Part shown: positions 28,096-35,257 of the stretch, one piece after another
Layout: each line of letters begins with the position of its first letter
Position numbering within the stretch: the stretch's first letter is position 1
From: Solimicrobium silvestre
GTDB taxonomy: Bacteria > Pseudomonadota > Gammaproteobacteria > Burkholderiales > Burkholderiaceae_D
Direction of reading: 5' to 3'
Length of the DNA stretch: 64,000 nt
Assembly: GCF_002976435.1 (NCBI RefSeq)
Contig: NZ_PUGF01000019.1
Coordinates: 33,207-97,206, forward strand
Position numbers and translations under genes: made by a program
Notes under the pieces: generated by a model
Told to the model about the DNA's origin: nothing
What the model saw: the letters and a program-made list of their open reading frames with translations, nothing else
The model's database searches: none

Positions 28096-28201
28096 TCTAA
28101 TCGGCACGCTCTTGAAATTGCCATTGATGCAGAAATTATTCGTCAACTATGCTACGGTGAATATTTTTCCGTGGTACTTATCGACTTGGACGAATTCAAA
28201 G
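28096..28201 (+). pseudogene. GGDEF gene fragment, diverged copy of the nearby cyclase
   Basis: These 106 bp match positions 24477-24582 of the diguanylate cyclase gene without gaps, with eight substitutions by my alignment, about 92 percent identity. The frame still reads ALEIAIDAEIIRQ and YFSVVLIDLDEFK. The match stops abruptly on both sides. Every difference changes G or C to A or T, as expected for a non-functional copy drifting toward AT. No start codon, GGDEF motif or stop belongs to it. The following 28202-28441 contains no gene that I can support. Confidence 0.85.
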
Positions 28202-28441
28202 TATTAACTTCAAACAGAGAATCAACAGAGAAAGATACCGGCACCGGTACTGATCGATCTCCATAGATTTTCTTTGCCATAGTGATGGCAGTCAGCGCCA
28301 TTTCTTGCTGTTCCTGTCCGTGCACCAATTCATCATCCAATCAATGCTTCCTCAGATTTGCAATGGATGGCTGTAACGTCTTCATTACTTCCGTTCCAAT
28401 GAAACTCTCTCAATCGTATTTGCAAATATGATCAATGAACA

Positions 28442-28473
28442 AAAAACAGGGATAAAAATGAATCCCTGTTTTT
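28442..28473 (-). terminator. Terminator of the BIG2 lipoprotein gene
   Basis: AAAAACAGGGAT (28442-28453) and ATCCCTGTTTTT (28462-28473) form a perfect 12-bp stem with A and T runs at the ends. It would work in both directions and lies about 20 bp past the lipoprotein stop. Confidence 0.88.
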
Positions 28474-28492
28474 GATTGAAAATACCAATTAA

Positions 28493-29989
28493 TTAAGGCG
28501 TTGAAGTTACTGAAGCAGTCCCGGATTTTCCACCGAACGTAGCTGTAATGACAGCATTACCAGCACTGATCCAATTAACTACTCCCTGAGATACTGTCAC
28601 AACATTGTTTGCAGAAGAACTCCAAATGATCGGCTGAACAGCTTGCTCCTGTATGACTTGAGAAGTGCTGTCAGAGTAAGTAGCCGTTGCTGTGAGCGTT
28701 TGAGTGGAGGAAGGGGAAATACTAAACGATGAAGGAGAAATAGCAATGGAAGTTAACGTTGCGGAAGAAACTGTAAATGTAATACTGGTTGTAAATCCAG
28801 AAAATGATACGGAAACTACTGCGGTTCCCGGAGCTACTGGAGTTAGCACGCCTGTAGGACCAATGGTTGCTACACTACCAACTGAAGTATTACTTACAGG
28901 TAATGACAATATCATCGAACTACCGTCCGTATACAAAACGAGCGGAGTAAGTTGTATGACAGAACCTAAATACAGAGTTGTTGGAATGGAAGCCTGTGGC
29001 AAGTAACTGCTAGTGCCATAATTTTCCACAATAGAAATAGACGAAGGCGTTGCAGTGCTCACACTTATAGCCAAACTGCCAGTTATTCCATTGGCTAAAG
29101 CTGAAATAGTTGTGCTTCCAGATTGCGTTGACGTGACCATTCCTGTTGAACTAACTGTTGCGACCGTATTTGTTGAGGAACTCCAGATTGCAGATGGTAA
29201 TTCCTGAGTAGACCCATCTGAATAATGTCCTTTAGCTAAAAACTGCTCAGTAAAAGTCAATGGAATACTTATTGAAGATGCTGTTACTGCGATTGATTGC
29301 AAAATTGCGGCTGTAATCGTCAGATGTACACTTCCAGAAACTCCGTTCGATGAACCAGTAACTCCATTCGATGAAGCAGTGATTACTGTGTTTCCTGGTA
29401 GCAATGTTGTTGCAAGACCTGTTGAGCTGATCGTCGCATTTGCAATTAAAGATGAACTCCAAGTTGGGGATTGAATAACTTGAGATGTCCCATCTGAGTA
29501 TTGCCCTGTCGCTATAAATTGCACCGTTAATCCGGCAGCCACGCTTGAAGAACTGGATGTCACTGTAATTGACTGTAAAGTTGCGGCAGTTACCGTTAAC
29601 GTTGTGCTGCCATTCATTCCATTTGCACTGGCAGTGATAGTAGAACTTCCCGCTTGAGTTGATGTTATTAGTCCTGTAGCGCTTATTGTTGCAACTGATG
29701 GCGCTGATGAATTCCAGCTTGGGGATTGAATAACTTGAGATGTTCCATCTGAGTAATTACCAGTAGCAGTATATTGCAGAGTTAATCCTGCAGCCATGCT
29801 CGACAAATTGGGCGTTACACTGATGCTCTGCAATGTTGGAGTTGCTGTTGCGTTTGATTGAGCCGGACTTGACGAGTTACTGGAACCTCCTCCTCCACAC
29901 GCTGCCATCACAAATATAAAAAATAAAGTTAGACAACATTTTAAATTGAAAATTATCAATTTATTATTAATGTAATTTCTCATATTCAT
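28493..29989 (-). CDS. Lipoprotein with five BIG2 immunoglobulin-like domains
   Basis: This 498-residue protein has a lipobox VMAACGGGG (Cys near 31) and a Ser/Gly/Asn-rich linker. Five repeats of about 85-95 residues follow, each opening with a form of LQSIxVTxxxSS and containing YSDGTSQVIQSPxWSSS and a GxSTITA strand. This is the bacterial Ig-like group 2 pattern. Such proteins are surface or periplasmic and often involved in adhesion or scaffolding. The fourth repeat is the most divergent, and the second carries a seven-residue internal duplication. There is no C-terminal anchor or enzymatic domain. It has its own terminator and stands alone. Its ligand is unknown. Confidence 0.88.
   Translation of the reverse strand: MNMRNYINNKLIIFNLKCCLTLFFIFVMAACGGGGSSNSSSPAQSNATATPTLQSISVTPNLSSMAAGLTLQYTATGNYSDGTSQVIQSPSWNSSAPSVATISATGLITSTQAGSSTITASANGMNGSTTLTVTAATLQSITVTSSSSSVAAGLTVQFIATGQYSDGTSQVIQSPTWSSSLIANATISSTGLATTLLPGNTVITASSNGVTGSSNGVSGSVHLTITAAILQSIAVTASSISIPLTFTEQFLAKGHYSDGSTQELPSAIWSSSTNTVATVSSTGMVTSTQSGSTTISALANGITGSLAISVSTATPSSISIVENYGTSSYLPQASIPTTLYLGSVIQLTPLVLYTDGSSMILSLPVSNTSVGSVATIGPTGVLTPVAPGTAVVSVSFSGFTTSITFTVSSATLTSIAISPSSFSISPSSTQTLTATATYSDSTSQVIQEQAVQPIIWSSSANNVVTVSQGVVNWISAGNAVITATFGGKSGTASVTSTP
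29339..29380 (-). repeat. Tandem 21-bp duplication inside the BIG2 gene
   Basis: Units 29339-29359 and 29360-29380 differ at two positions. They encode SSNGVTG followed by SSNGVSG in domain 2, keeping frame. This indicates recent slippage or recombination within the repeat protein. Confidence 0.88.
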
Positions 29990-30026
29990 TCCCTTTTAAT
30001 AGGTTGCCAAGTATTAAATTACCAAA

Positions 30027-30341
30027 TTACTCACACTCCAATTTGATATGCATGTCCAGCACAATTTCTTTAACAACACCCAAATACTCCTCTTGGTAAA
30101 GGCCGACTTTATTATCGATTAATGCTTTCGCGACCGTAAAAGATGAGCCTGGGGCTTGGGCATTTTGATCAATATCTTTATAAATATCTAATTTATCGAG
30201 TTCATCACAATCTATGATATTTCCTCTTAATCTTAAATAAGATTGAAGATTAATTAAACTTCCAGATAAGTTCGGTTCGGTAGCGCACAGAAAATGATAA
30301 TTATTGAGTGCCATCCGTAGAGGGTCTACTAACGCAATCAA
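30027..30341 (-). CDS. Hypothetical protein, possibly a truncated remnant
   Basis: The open frame of up to 104 residues opens at a TTG with no ribosome site; the first ATG is at 30314. The product (ALNNYHFLCATEPNLSG, IIDCDELDKLDIYKDIDQNA, KEIVLDMHIKLECE) is acidic, soluble and not recognised. Composition is plausible for a real protein. However, the reading begins within 15 bp of the broken edge of an AraC fragment on the other strand, so it may be the 3-prime end of a gene cut at the same junction. No function can be offered. Confidence 0.35.
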   Translation of the reverse strand: MIALVDPLRMALNNYHFLCATEPNLSGSLINLQSYLRLRGNIIDCDELDKLDIYKDIDQNAQAPGSSFTVAKALIDNKVGLYQEEYLGVVKEIVLDMHIKLECE

Positions 30342-30353
30342 TTGTTGAACTCA

Positions 30354-30476
30354 TCAGCTACGCGCCAGCGTTTTGCGCGCGTCGGGCATGAAAGTGCATT
30401 CCAGTTCGGTCGGAAATACAGCCGTCTGTTCGGGGAGCCGCAGCACCGCGACATCATGTGCATGAAAGAGGTTTAG
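30354..30476 (+). pseudogene. C-terminal fragment of an AraC-family regulator
   Basis: The plus strand reads RVGHESAFQFGRKYSRLFGE followed by PQHRDI and a TAG at 30474-30476. This is the second helix-turn-helix of AraC proteins, whose normal form is VGYES-SQFSREYxRLFG. Nothing upstream of about 30354 supplies the first helix-turn-helix or the sensor domain. The gene is therefore a remnant truncated at its 5-prime side. The stretch 30477-30777 beyond it shows no supportable gene. Confidence 0.82.
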
Positions 30477-30777
30477 GCGAATGACATTAGGTAAGATCGA
30501 TGTCCCAATTAGATAGCCGTATTTACCAATGTCCGCTCTGGAGAAGTTGTTATGACCGTTTATGGGCACTTTGCGGGCAAACACTTCAAGAACATCAACG
30601 ACTGCGACCTCGGTGGTTTACTTGCCAGTCACGATATGACGGACATTTAAGTTGGTCGGTGGTTTTTTATGCAAAAAAAGAGGGGGCGAACGGGTCACTT
30701 ATTTGATGCGAATATACACTTGCCTATCAATCTTACCAATAGCATGTCTGAAGCTTCACTCCCCATTACCGCCATCA

Positions 30778-31536
30778 TCAATACTCGGAAAGGTTCAATT
30801 TTGCGTCATGATCGTCAAAATACTTCATGGCAATGTTATTGATCGTTCCATCATTCATCATTTCATCAAGTGCATTAATAAACACTTTCGATTTTTCACG
30901 ATAGTGTGATTTTTTGGCGATATAAAAATGATTGTCCAAATTGCGGAATAAAAGCCCTGATGTATCTACTTTACTGACACTATTAACTTTTTTCAGGAGG
31001 TAAAGTAAAGCCATCAAATTGCCGGTAATGACGTTTGCTCTGTCATGAATAAACATTGTCACCATCTGATCGTAGCTATTCGCTTTATCTTTATCTAGGC
31101 GGAGATCGGAATCGAAGGGATTTCCAAAGGTAGTGTTCACCAGCATGAGCACTGTTTTAGCTCGAACCAGATCATCGTAACTCTTTAGCGGAAAACCTAC
31201 TTTACCCAATGCCACCAGTTTCGTTTGATCAGTGACGCCGCTGTCAATTGTGATCGCATCGACTTCCGGATTCGGGAACAAGATTGCCCCATCAGCTATG
31301 CCATTTTTTAGATCGTAGATTAGTCGCGCCTTGGGGACAATATTGATTTTGATCGGCACGCCCGTTAATTTGGATAGTGCGGTAAGGATGTCAAAGTGCA
31401 AGCCGGTTGGCGTACCGTTTTTGCTTTGAAAGCCCAAGGGTTCCGATTGAATAATATCGACCACCATCGGCAATGGCTGGGATAGAGCCAAATTTGAAGC
31501 GGTAACTAAAAGAATGGCAAAGGTAATTAATTTCAT
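30778..31536 (-). CDS. Periplasmic solute-binding protein, family 3, solitary
   Basis: This 252-residue protein has a signal peptide (LITFAILLVTASNLALSQ) and the family 3 layout: GLHFDILTALSKLTGVPI, then the ISDGAI-like NGIADGAILFPNPEV, and a C-terminal TINNIAMKYF. Family 3 proteins bind amino acids or opines for ABC importers, but solitary versions can act as sensors or have other roles. No ATPase or permease gene is adjacent, so its partner, if any, is elsewhere. It follows the AraC fragment and precedes cynR, with no sign of co-transcription with either. Confidence 0.82.
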   Translation of the reverse strand: MKLITFAILLVTASNLALSQPLPMVVDIIQSEPLGFQSKNGTPTGLHFDILTALSKLTGVPIKINIVPKARLIYDLKNGIADGAILFPNPEVDAITIDSGVTDQTKLVALGKVGFPLKSYDDLVRAKTVLMLVNTTFGNPFDSDLRLDKDKANSYDQMVTMFIHDRANVITGNLMALLYLLKKVNSVSKVDTSGLLFRNLDNHFYIAKKSHYREKSKVFINALDEMMNDGTINNIAMKYFDDHDAKLNLSEY

Positions 31537-31636
31537 TTTGACTGATTCTTATTGGGACTACGCCCCCAATGCAGTCTAGGACATTCAAATTTACTAAGCA
31601 ACCTCGCAACCGTACAAGCAAAATAGTGACTGAGCA

Positions 31637-32533
31637 TCACTCATCAAACAAGGCGCTATCTATCATCTCATCCAGCAACTGTGTAAAAGCCAATGCCGCA
31701 CTACTTTGATACGCATCTTTTCGGCGTAGTAACGCCACGGTACGATGCGGTAAGGCGGGGGTAAGATTAATATTGCGCAACAACTCGTTTTCACGGGTCA
31801 GCGCATCAGGCAGTATCGTAGCGATATTTCCTCTGCGGACAATTTCAACAATCGCATTAATCGTATTGGCTTCAATCACGATATTGGGGGAAATGCCTTG
31901 TTGTTGAAAATACGCGTCAACATAATTGCGTGTCGCAAAATTGGGCGTCAGCAGCGCCAGTAACTCTTGCTCTAATTCGTTGGCGGTAATCGGCGCTGAG
32001 CGTTGCGCAAATGGATGCTGTTTCCCCACCACGACACTGAGTTTTTCATCGAATAGAATGCGGCAATCTATCTCAGGTGATCGAACCTGACTAAATGCAA
32101 TACCTAAGTCAACTTGGTCGTCGAGTAATGCTGTTTCAATCGTATCCAACGGCATCTCATTAATATGTAATCGAATACCCGGATGGCGGGTAGTGAATTC
32201 GGCTATCAAGGGGCCAACCAAGTAAGAGGTCAATGTCGGCGTCATTGCCAGACGTAGCGTGCCACGCGTTAAATCACCTACATCATGAATAGCGCGTTGA
32301 CCCGCATCCAGTTCTCTTAACGCCTTACGGGCAAAATTAAGATAAGCCTCTCCTGCATCCGTAGCCCGCACCAGCCTTCCTGACCGATCTAATAGCTGCA
32401 CGCCAAGTTGTTCCTCCAACTGCTTAATCTGTTGTGACAGCGTTGGTTGAGAGACATAAAGTGATTCTGCTGCCCGCGTGAAATTGCCATGTTCGACGAC
32501 TGCTAGAAGATAGCGGATGTGGCGTAATATCAT
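31637..32533 (-). CDS. cynR: CynR, LysR-family activator of the cyanate operon
   Basis: This 298-residue regulator is very close to the Escherichia coli CynR pattern as I recall it: RHIRYLLAVVEHGNFTRAAE, VSQPTLSQQIKQLEEQLGV, then LTRGTLRLAMTPTLTSYLVGPL, VGIAFSQVRSPE and IEANTINAIVEIVRRG. CynR activates cynTS in response to cyanate and represses itself. It is divergent from the carbonic anhydrase and cyanase genes. A dyad with a CTATAG core lies 4 bp before its start codon and would suit autorepression. Confidence 0.92.
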   Translation of the reverse strand: MILRHIRYLLAVVEHGNFTRAAESLYVSQPTLSQQIKQLEEQLGVQLLDRSGRLVRATDAGEAYLNFARKALRELDAGQRAIHDVGDLTRGTLRLAMTPTLTSYLVGPLIAEFTTRHPGIRLHINEMPLDTIETALLDDQVDLGIAFSQVRSPEIDCRILFDEKLSVVVGKQHPFAQRSAPITANELEQELLALLTPNFATRNYVDAYFQQQGISPNIVIEANTINAIVEIVRRGNIATILPDALTRENELLRNINLTPALPHRTVALLRRKDAYQSSAALAFTQLLDEMIDSALFDE

Positions 32534-32537
32534 ATGA

Positions 32538-32593
32538 ATAACTATAGGTATTAATTATGGACTTTATTGTATATGAGTCTTGGACGCTATAAT
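32538..32593. promoter_or_regulatory. cynR/cynT control region
   Basis: ATAACTATAGGTAT (32538-32551) is a dyad with CTATAG core and ATA/TAT flanks, a plausible CynR site. A consensus -10 TATAAT (32588-32593) for cynT lies downstream. The -35 is poor (TTATTG at 18 bp), as expected for a promoter that needs an activator. Confidence 0.65.
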
Positions 32594-32643
32594 TAAAACG
32601 CATCATCATGGCGTCACTACTTCACAACACAAGGAGAAATGTC

Positions 32644-33306
32644 ATGAAATCCATCGTCGAAGGCGTTTTAAAATTTCAACAAAATGCATTCCCGCAGTTA
32701 TCGACGTTGTTCAAAGAACTTGCAACGACCCAAAATCCCACGGCTCTTTTTATAACCTGTTCCGACAGCCGGGTCGTACCAGAATTACTGACGCAACAAA
32801 ACCCCGGCGATATCTTCGTCATCCGCAATGCAGGCAACATCGTTCCGTCGTATAGCTCTGAACCTGGCGGTGTAACAGCCACCGTTGAGTATGCCGTGGC
32901 GGTATTGGGCGTTACCGACATCGTTATCTGCGGACATTCTGATTGCGGTGCCATGACAGCTATTTCCAGTTGCAAATGCCTGGATCATTTACCGGCCGTC
33001 GCCAGTTGGTTGCGTCACGCGGACTCAGCTAAAGTCGTTAATGCATCCCGTACCCATATCTCCGATGCAGTTCGTCTTAGTTCGATGGTGCGAGAAAACG
33101 TCATCGCACAATTAGTGAATATCAAGACACATCCATCGGTCGCATTAGCCCTCGAGCAAGGTCGGCTTAATTTGCACGGATGGGTCTACGATATTGAAAC
33201 CGGCTCCATTGTGGCGCTCGATGGTGAGACAAATCGTTTTGTTTCACTTGCCGAATTTCCACAAACCGTTGCCACCCATTCAAAACGCAGTGCCTTGGTC
33301 GCCTGA
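32644..33306 (+). CDS. cynT: Beta-carbonic anhydrase CynT
   Basis: This 220-residue enzyme has the beta-class zinc ligands Cys39 (in TCSDSR, with Asp41 and Arg43 forming the catalytic dyad), His98 and Cys101 (CGHSDCG). It interconverts CO2 and bicarbonate. In the cyanate pathway it regenerates the bicarbonate that cyanase consumes. AAGGAG stands ahead of the ATG at 32644. An in-frame reading from 32608 would add unrelated residues and start inside the promoter region. It is followed 36 bp later by cynS. Confidence 0.95.
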   Translation: MKSIVEGVLKFQQNAFPQLSTLFKELATTQNPTALFITCSDSRVVPELLTQQNPGDIFVIRNAGNIVPSYSSEPGGVTATVEYAVAVLGVTDIVICGHSDCGAMTAISSCKCLDHLPAVASWLRHADSAKVVNASRTHISDAVRLSSMVRENVIAQLVNIKTHPSVALALEQGRLNLHGWVYDIETGSIVALDGETNRFVSLAEFPQTVATHSKRSALVA

Positions 33307-33342
33307 CCATCTCCCCTTCTCTTTCTATTAAAGGAAAATATC

Positions 33343-33813
33343 ATGCAACAATCTCATGCTTATCAAGATTCCCGACTCGCTCTTACTGCCAACGTCATTG
33401 CTGCCAAAGCACTCAAAGATCTTTCTTGGGAACAGCTGTCAGCCGATACCGGGCTCAGTATTGCTTATGTCACCGCAGCACTTTTAGGTCAGCATTCCTT
33501 ACCTAAAGCGGCAGCCGAACTGGTTTGCGAACGCCTGGGTTTAGGTGCCGAATCCGCACGAGAATTACAAATGATTCCATTGCGGGGAAGTATTGCGAAT
33601 GGCATCCCAACTGATCCAACTATTTATCGTTTTTATGAAATGATTCAAATCTACGGCACCACGTTAAAAGCGCTGGTTCATGAAAAATTTGGCGATGGGA
33701 TCATTAGTGCGATTAACTTTAAATTGGACATTAAAAAAATAGACGACCCAGAAGGTGGATCACGAGCTGTCATCACATTAGACGGGAAATTTTTACCTAA
33801 CAAGCCTTACTGA
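33343..33813 (+). CDS. cynS: Cyanase (cyanate hydratase) CynS
   Basis: This 156-residue protein matches the usual cyanase length. The catalytic residues Arg96, Glu99 and Ser122 fall at the same numbers as in the Escherichia coli enzyme, in [11 protein letters not shown] and GIISAINF. The N-terminal helical domain ([16 protein letters not shown]) resembles a POU-like helix-turn-helix, as known for cyanase. It converts cyanate and bicarbonate to ammonia and CO2 as a decamer. AAAGGAAA precedes the ATG. With cynT and cynR it forms a complete cyanate detoxification unit. Confidence 0.97.
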   Translation: MQQSHAYQDSRLALTANVIAAKALKDLSWEQLSADTGLSIAYVTAALLGQHSLPKAAAELVCERLGLGAESARELQMIPLRGSIANGIPTDPTIYRFYEMIQIYGTTLKALVHEKFGDGIISAINFKLDIKKIDDPEGGSRAVITLDGKFLPNKPY

Positions 33814-33835
33814 GTAAATGGGTAAGTAAATACGC

Positions 33836-33862
33836 CTGACCTGCACTTTTTGTGCGGGTCAG
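33836..33862. terminator. Hairpin after cynS
   Basis: CTGACCTGCAC (33836-33846) and GTGCGGGTCAG (33852-33862) form an 11-bp stem with one G-T pair and a T5 loop. No trailing T run follows. It separates the cyn genes from the MFS gene and may reduce read-through. Confidence 0.6.
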
Positions 33863-33896
33863 TATAATCCACAAAAAAACTCAAAGGTAGTAAGCG

Positions 33897-35111
33897 ATGA
33901 AATCGGTAACTAACACCAGACTGCACCCCGGGCTAATCATACTGATGTCGCTAGCGACAGGTATCTCTGTCGCCAGTAACTACTATGTGCAGCCATTACT
34001 ACATACCATTGCAGCATATTTTAGAATTACAAATAGCACAGCGGGATTAATAGTGACATCTGCCCAAATTGCTTTTGCCTTAGGGTTAATGCTATTGGTG
34101 CCACTGGCTGATTTGATAGAGCGGAAAAAGTTGATCGTCGTAATGACGTTGTTAGCAGGTGCCGGGATGCTGGTAACGGCAGCTGCCCCATCAATTATTT
34201 TCGTTTTCATCGGTACAACAGTAACTGGCATGTTTTCCGTGGTGGCACAAATTTTAGTCCCCTACGCAGCAACTTTGGCACAGCCTGAAGAGCGCGGCAA
34301 AATCGTTGGGCATATGATGAGCGGCTTGTTGCTCGGCATATTATTGGCACGAACCGTATCTGGATATTGCTCAACTTGGTTCGGATGGCAAAGCATATAC
34401 TGGCTTGGCGCAGGCATGATGTTTATTACCGGAGCTGTATTAGGAAGGAATTTGCCGCGCTACCATTCTTCGATAAAAATAAGTTACCCATCTTTATTGA
34501 AGTCGACACTGACTTTATTCATTGATGAACGCGTATTACGCATTCGAGCTTTACTCGGTGCCATTATTTTTTGCATATTTAGTATTTTATGGACATCCAT
34601 TTCATTTTTGTTGGCGAATGCTCCTTTTAACTATTCTGACGGAACCATCGGATTATTTGGGTTAGTTGGTGCAGCCGGTGCCTTAGCCGCATCACGCGTT
34701 GGAAAATTAATAGACTCTGGTAAAACCAATCTGGTCACTAGCCTGTGTATTGGGTTATTGCTGTTTTCATGGTTCCCGCTGGCTGTTTCTAAATCATCCT
34801 TGTTGGCATTGATTATTGGTATTCTGTTGCTCGATCTTGCGGTTCAAGCATTACATATAACCAATCTCAGCGTTCTGAATCATCTCAGCGCAGAATCTCG
34901 AAATCGCTTAACGTCTGGCTATATGACTTGCTATTTCGCGGGTGGAGCCTGCGGTTCGGTGCTTTCCACGGTCCTTTTTGACTATGCGGGCTGGTTAGCC
35001 GTTTCATTATGCGGCGTCACTCTTAGCCTGGTCGGCGTGATTGTTTGGTGGCTCAGCCAACGTGATAACTCAAGCTCAACGAGCACACCGGCACAGGGAC
35101 ATCATAAATAA
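33897..35111 (+). CDS. MFS transporter
   Basis: This 404-residue protein has 12 predicted helices. The MFS loop 2-3 signature is recognisable as LADLIERKKLIV, and the start NYYVQPLLHTIAAYFRITNSTAG is typical of the YgaY/AraJ-like drug and sugar efflux group. It is not the CynX permease that follows cynTS in Escherichia coli. It may still belong to the cyanate region by position, being 83 bp after cynS. AAAGG lies ahead of the ATG. The substrate is unknown. Confidence 0.88.
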   Translation: MKSVTNTRLHPGLIILMSLATGISVASNYYVQPLLHTIAAYFRITNSTAGLIVTSAQIAFALGLMLLVPLADLIERKKLIVVMTLLAGAGMLVTAAAPSIIFVFIGTTVTGMFSVVAQILVPYAATLAQPEERGKIVGHMMSGLLLGILLARTVSGYCSTWFGWQSIYWLGAGMMFITGAVLGRNLPRYHSSIKISYPSLLKSTLTLFIDERVLRIRALLGAIIFCIFSILWTSISFLLANAPFNYSDGTIGLFGLVGAAGALAASRVGKLIDSGKTNLVTSLCIGLLLFSWFPLAVSKSSLLALIIGILLLDLAVQALHITNLSVLNHLSAESRNRLTSGYMTCYFAGGACGSVLSTVLFDYAGWLAVSLCGVTLSLVGVIVWWLSQRDNSSSTSTPAQGHHK

Positions 35112-35197
35112 AATAACAAGTAAAAATGGGGAGTTATCATAAAAACGTCAACCAGCAATAAAGGTGCTACTTTTTATTCAATTACCTAAAACAATGC

Positions 35198-35229
35198 TTG
35201 ACTCCGTACTTGAGTACGGGCTTTAGCAT
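35198..35229 (+). promoter_or_regulatory. CueR-type promoter of copA
   Basis: The -35 TTGACT (35198-35203) and -10 TAGCAT (35224-35229) are 20 bp apart. The spacer holds the perfect dyad CCGTACT-TG-AGTACGG (35204-35219). The stretched spacer with central symmetry is the copper-responsive MerR-family arrangement. Because the TTG at 35198 is the -35 box, it cannot be the start codon of copA. Confidence 0.87.
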
Positions 35230-35257
35230 AGTCCCAACTTCACTTCGGTACATCATC

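Noticed and set aside
28152..28340. 62-codon open frame on the minus strand
   Set aside because: It runs antisense through the GGDEF fragment and has no ribosome site or recognisable product. Part of it (28210-28340) could be another remnant but I cannot support it.
28704..29006. 100-codon open frame on the plus strand
   Set aside because: It is antisense to the BIG2 repeats, and its low-complexity Glu/Val/Thr composition mirrors them.
30354..30584. 76-codon open frame on the minus strand
   Set aside because: It is the shadow of the AraC C-terminal fragment on the plus strand, which has clear family motifs. It has no ribosome site.
35198..35257. Twenty-residue N-terminal extension of CopA
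   Set aside because: The extension begins at a TTG that is the -35 element of a CueR-type promoter, so it would not be transcribed.
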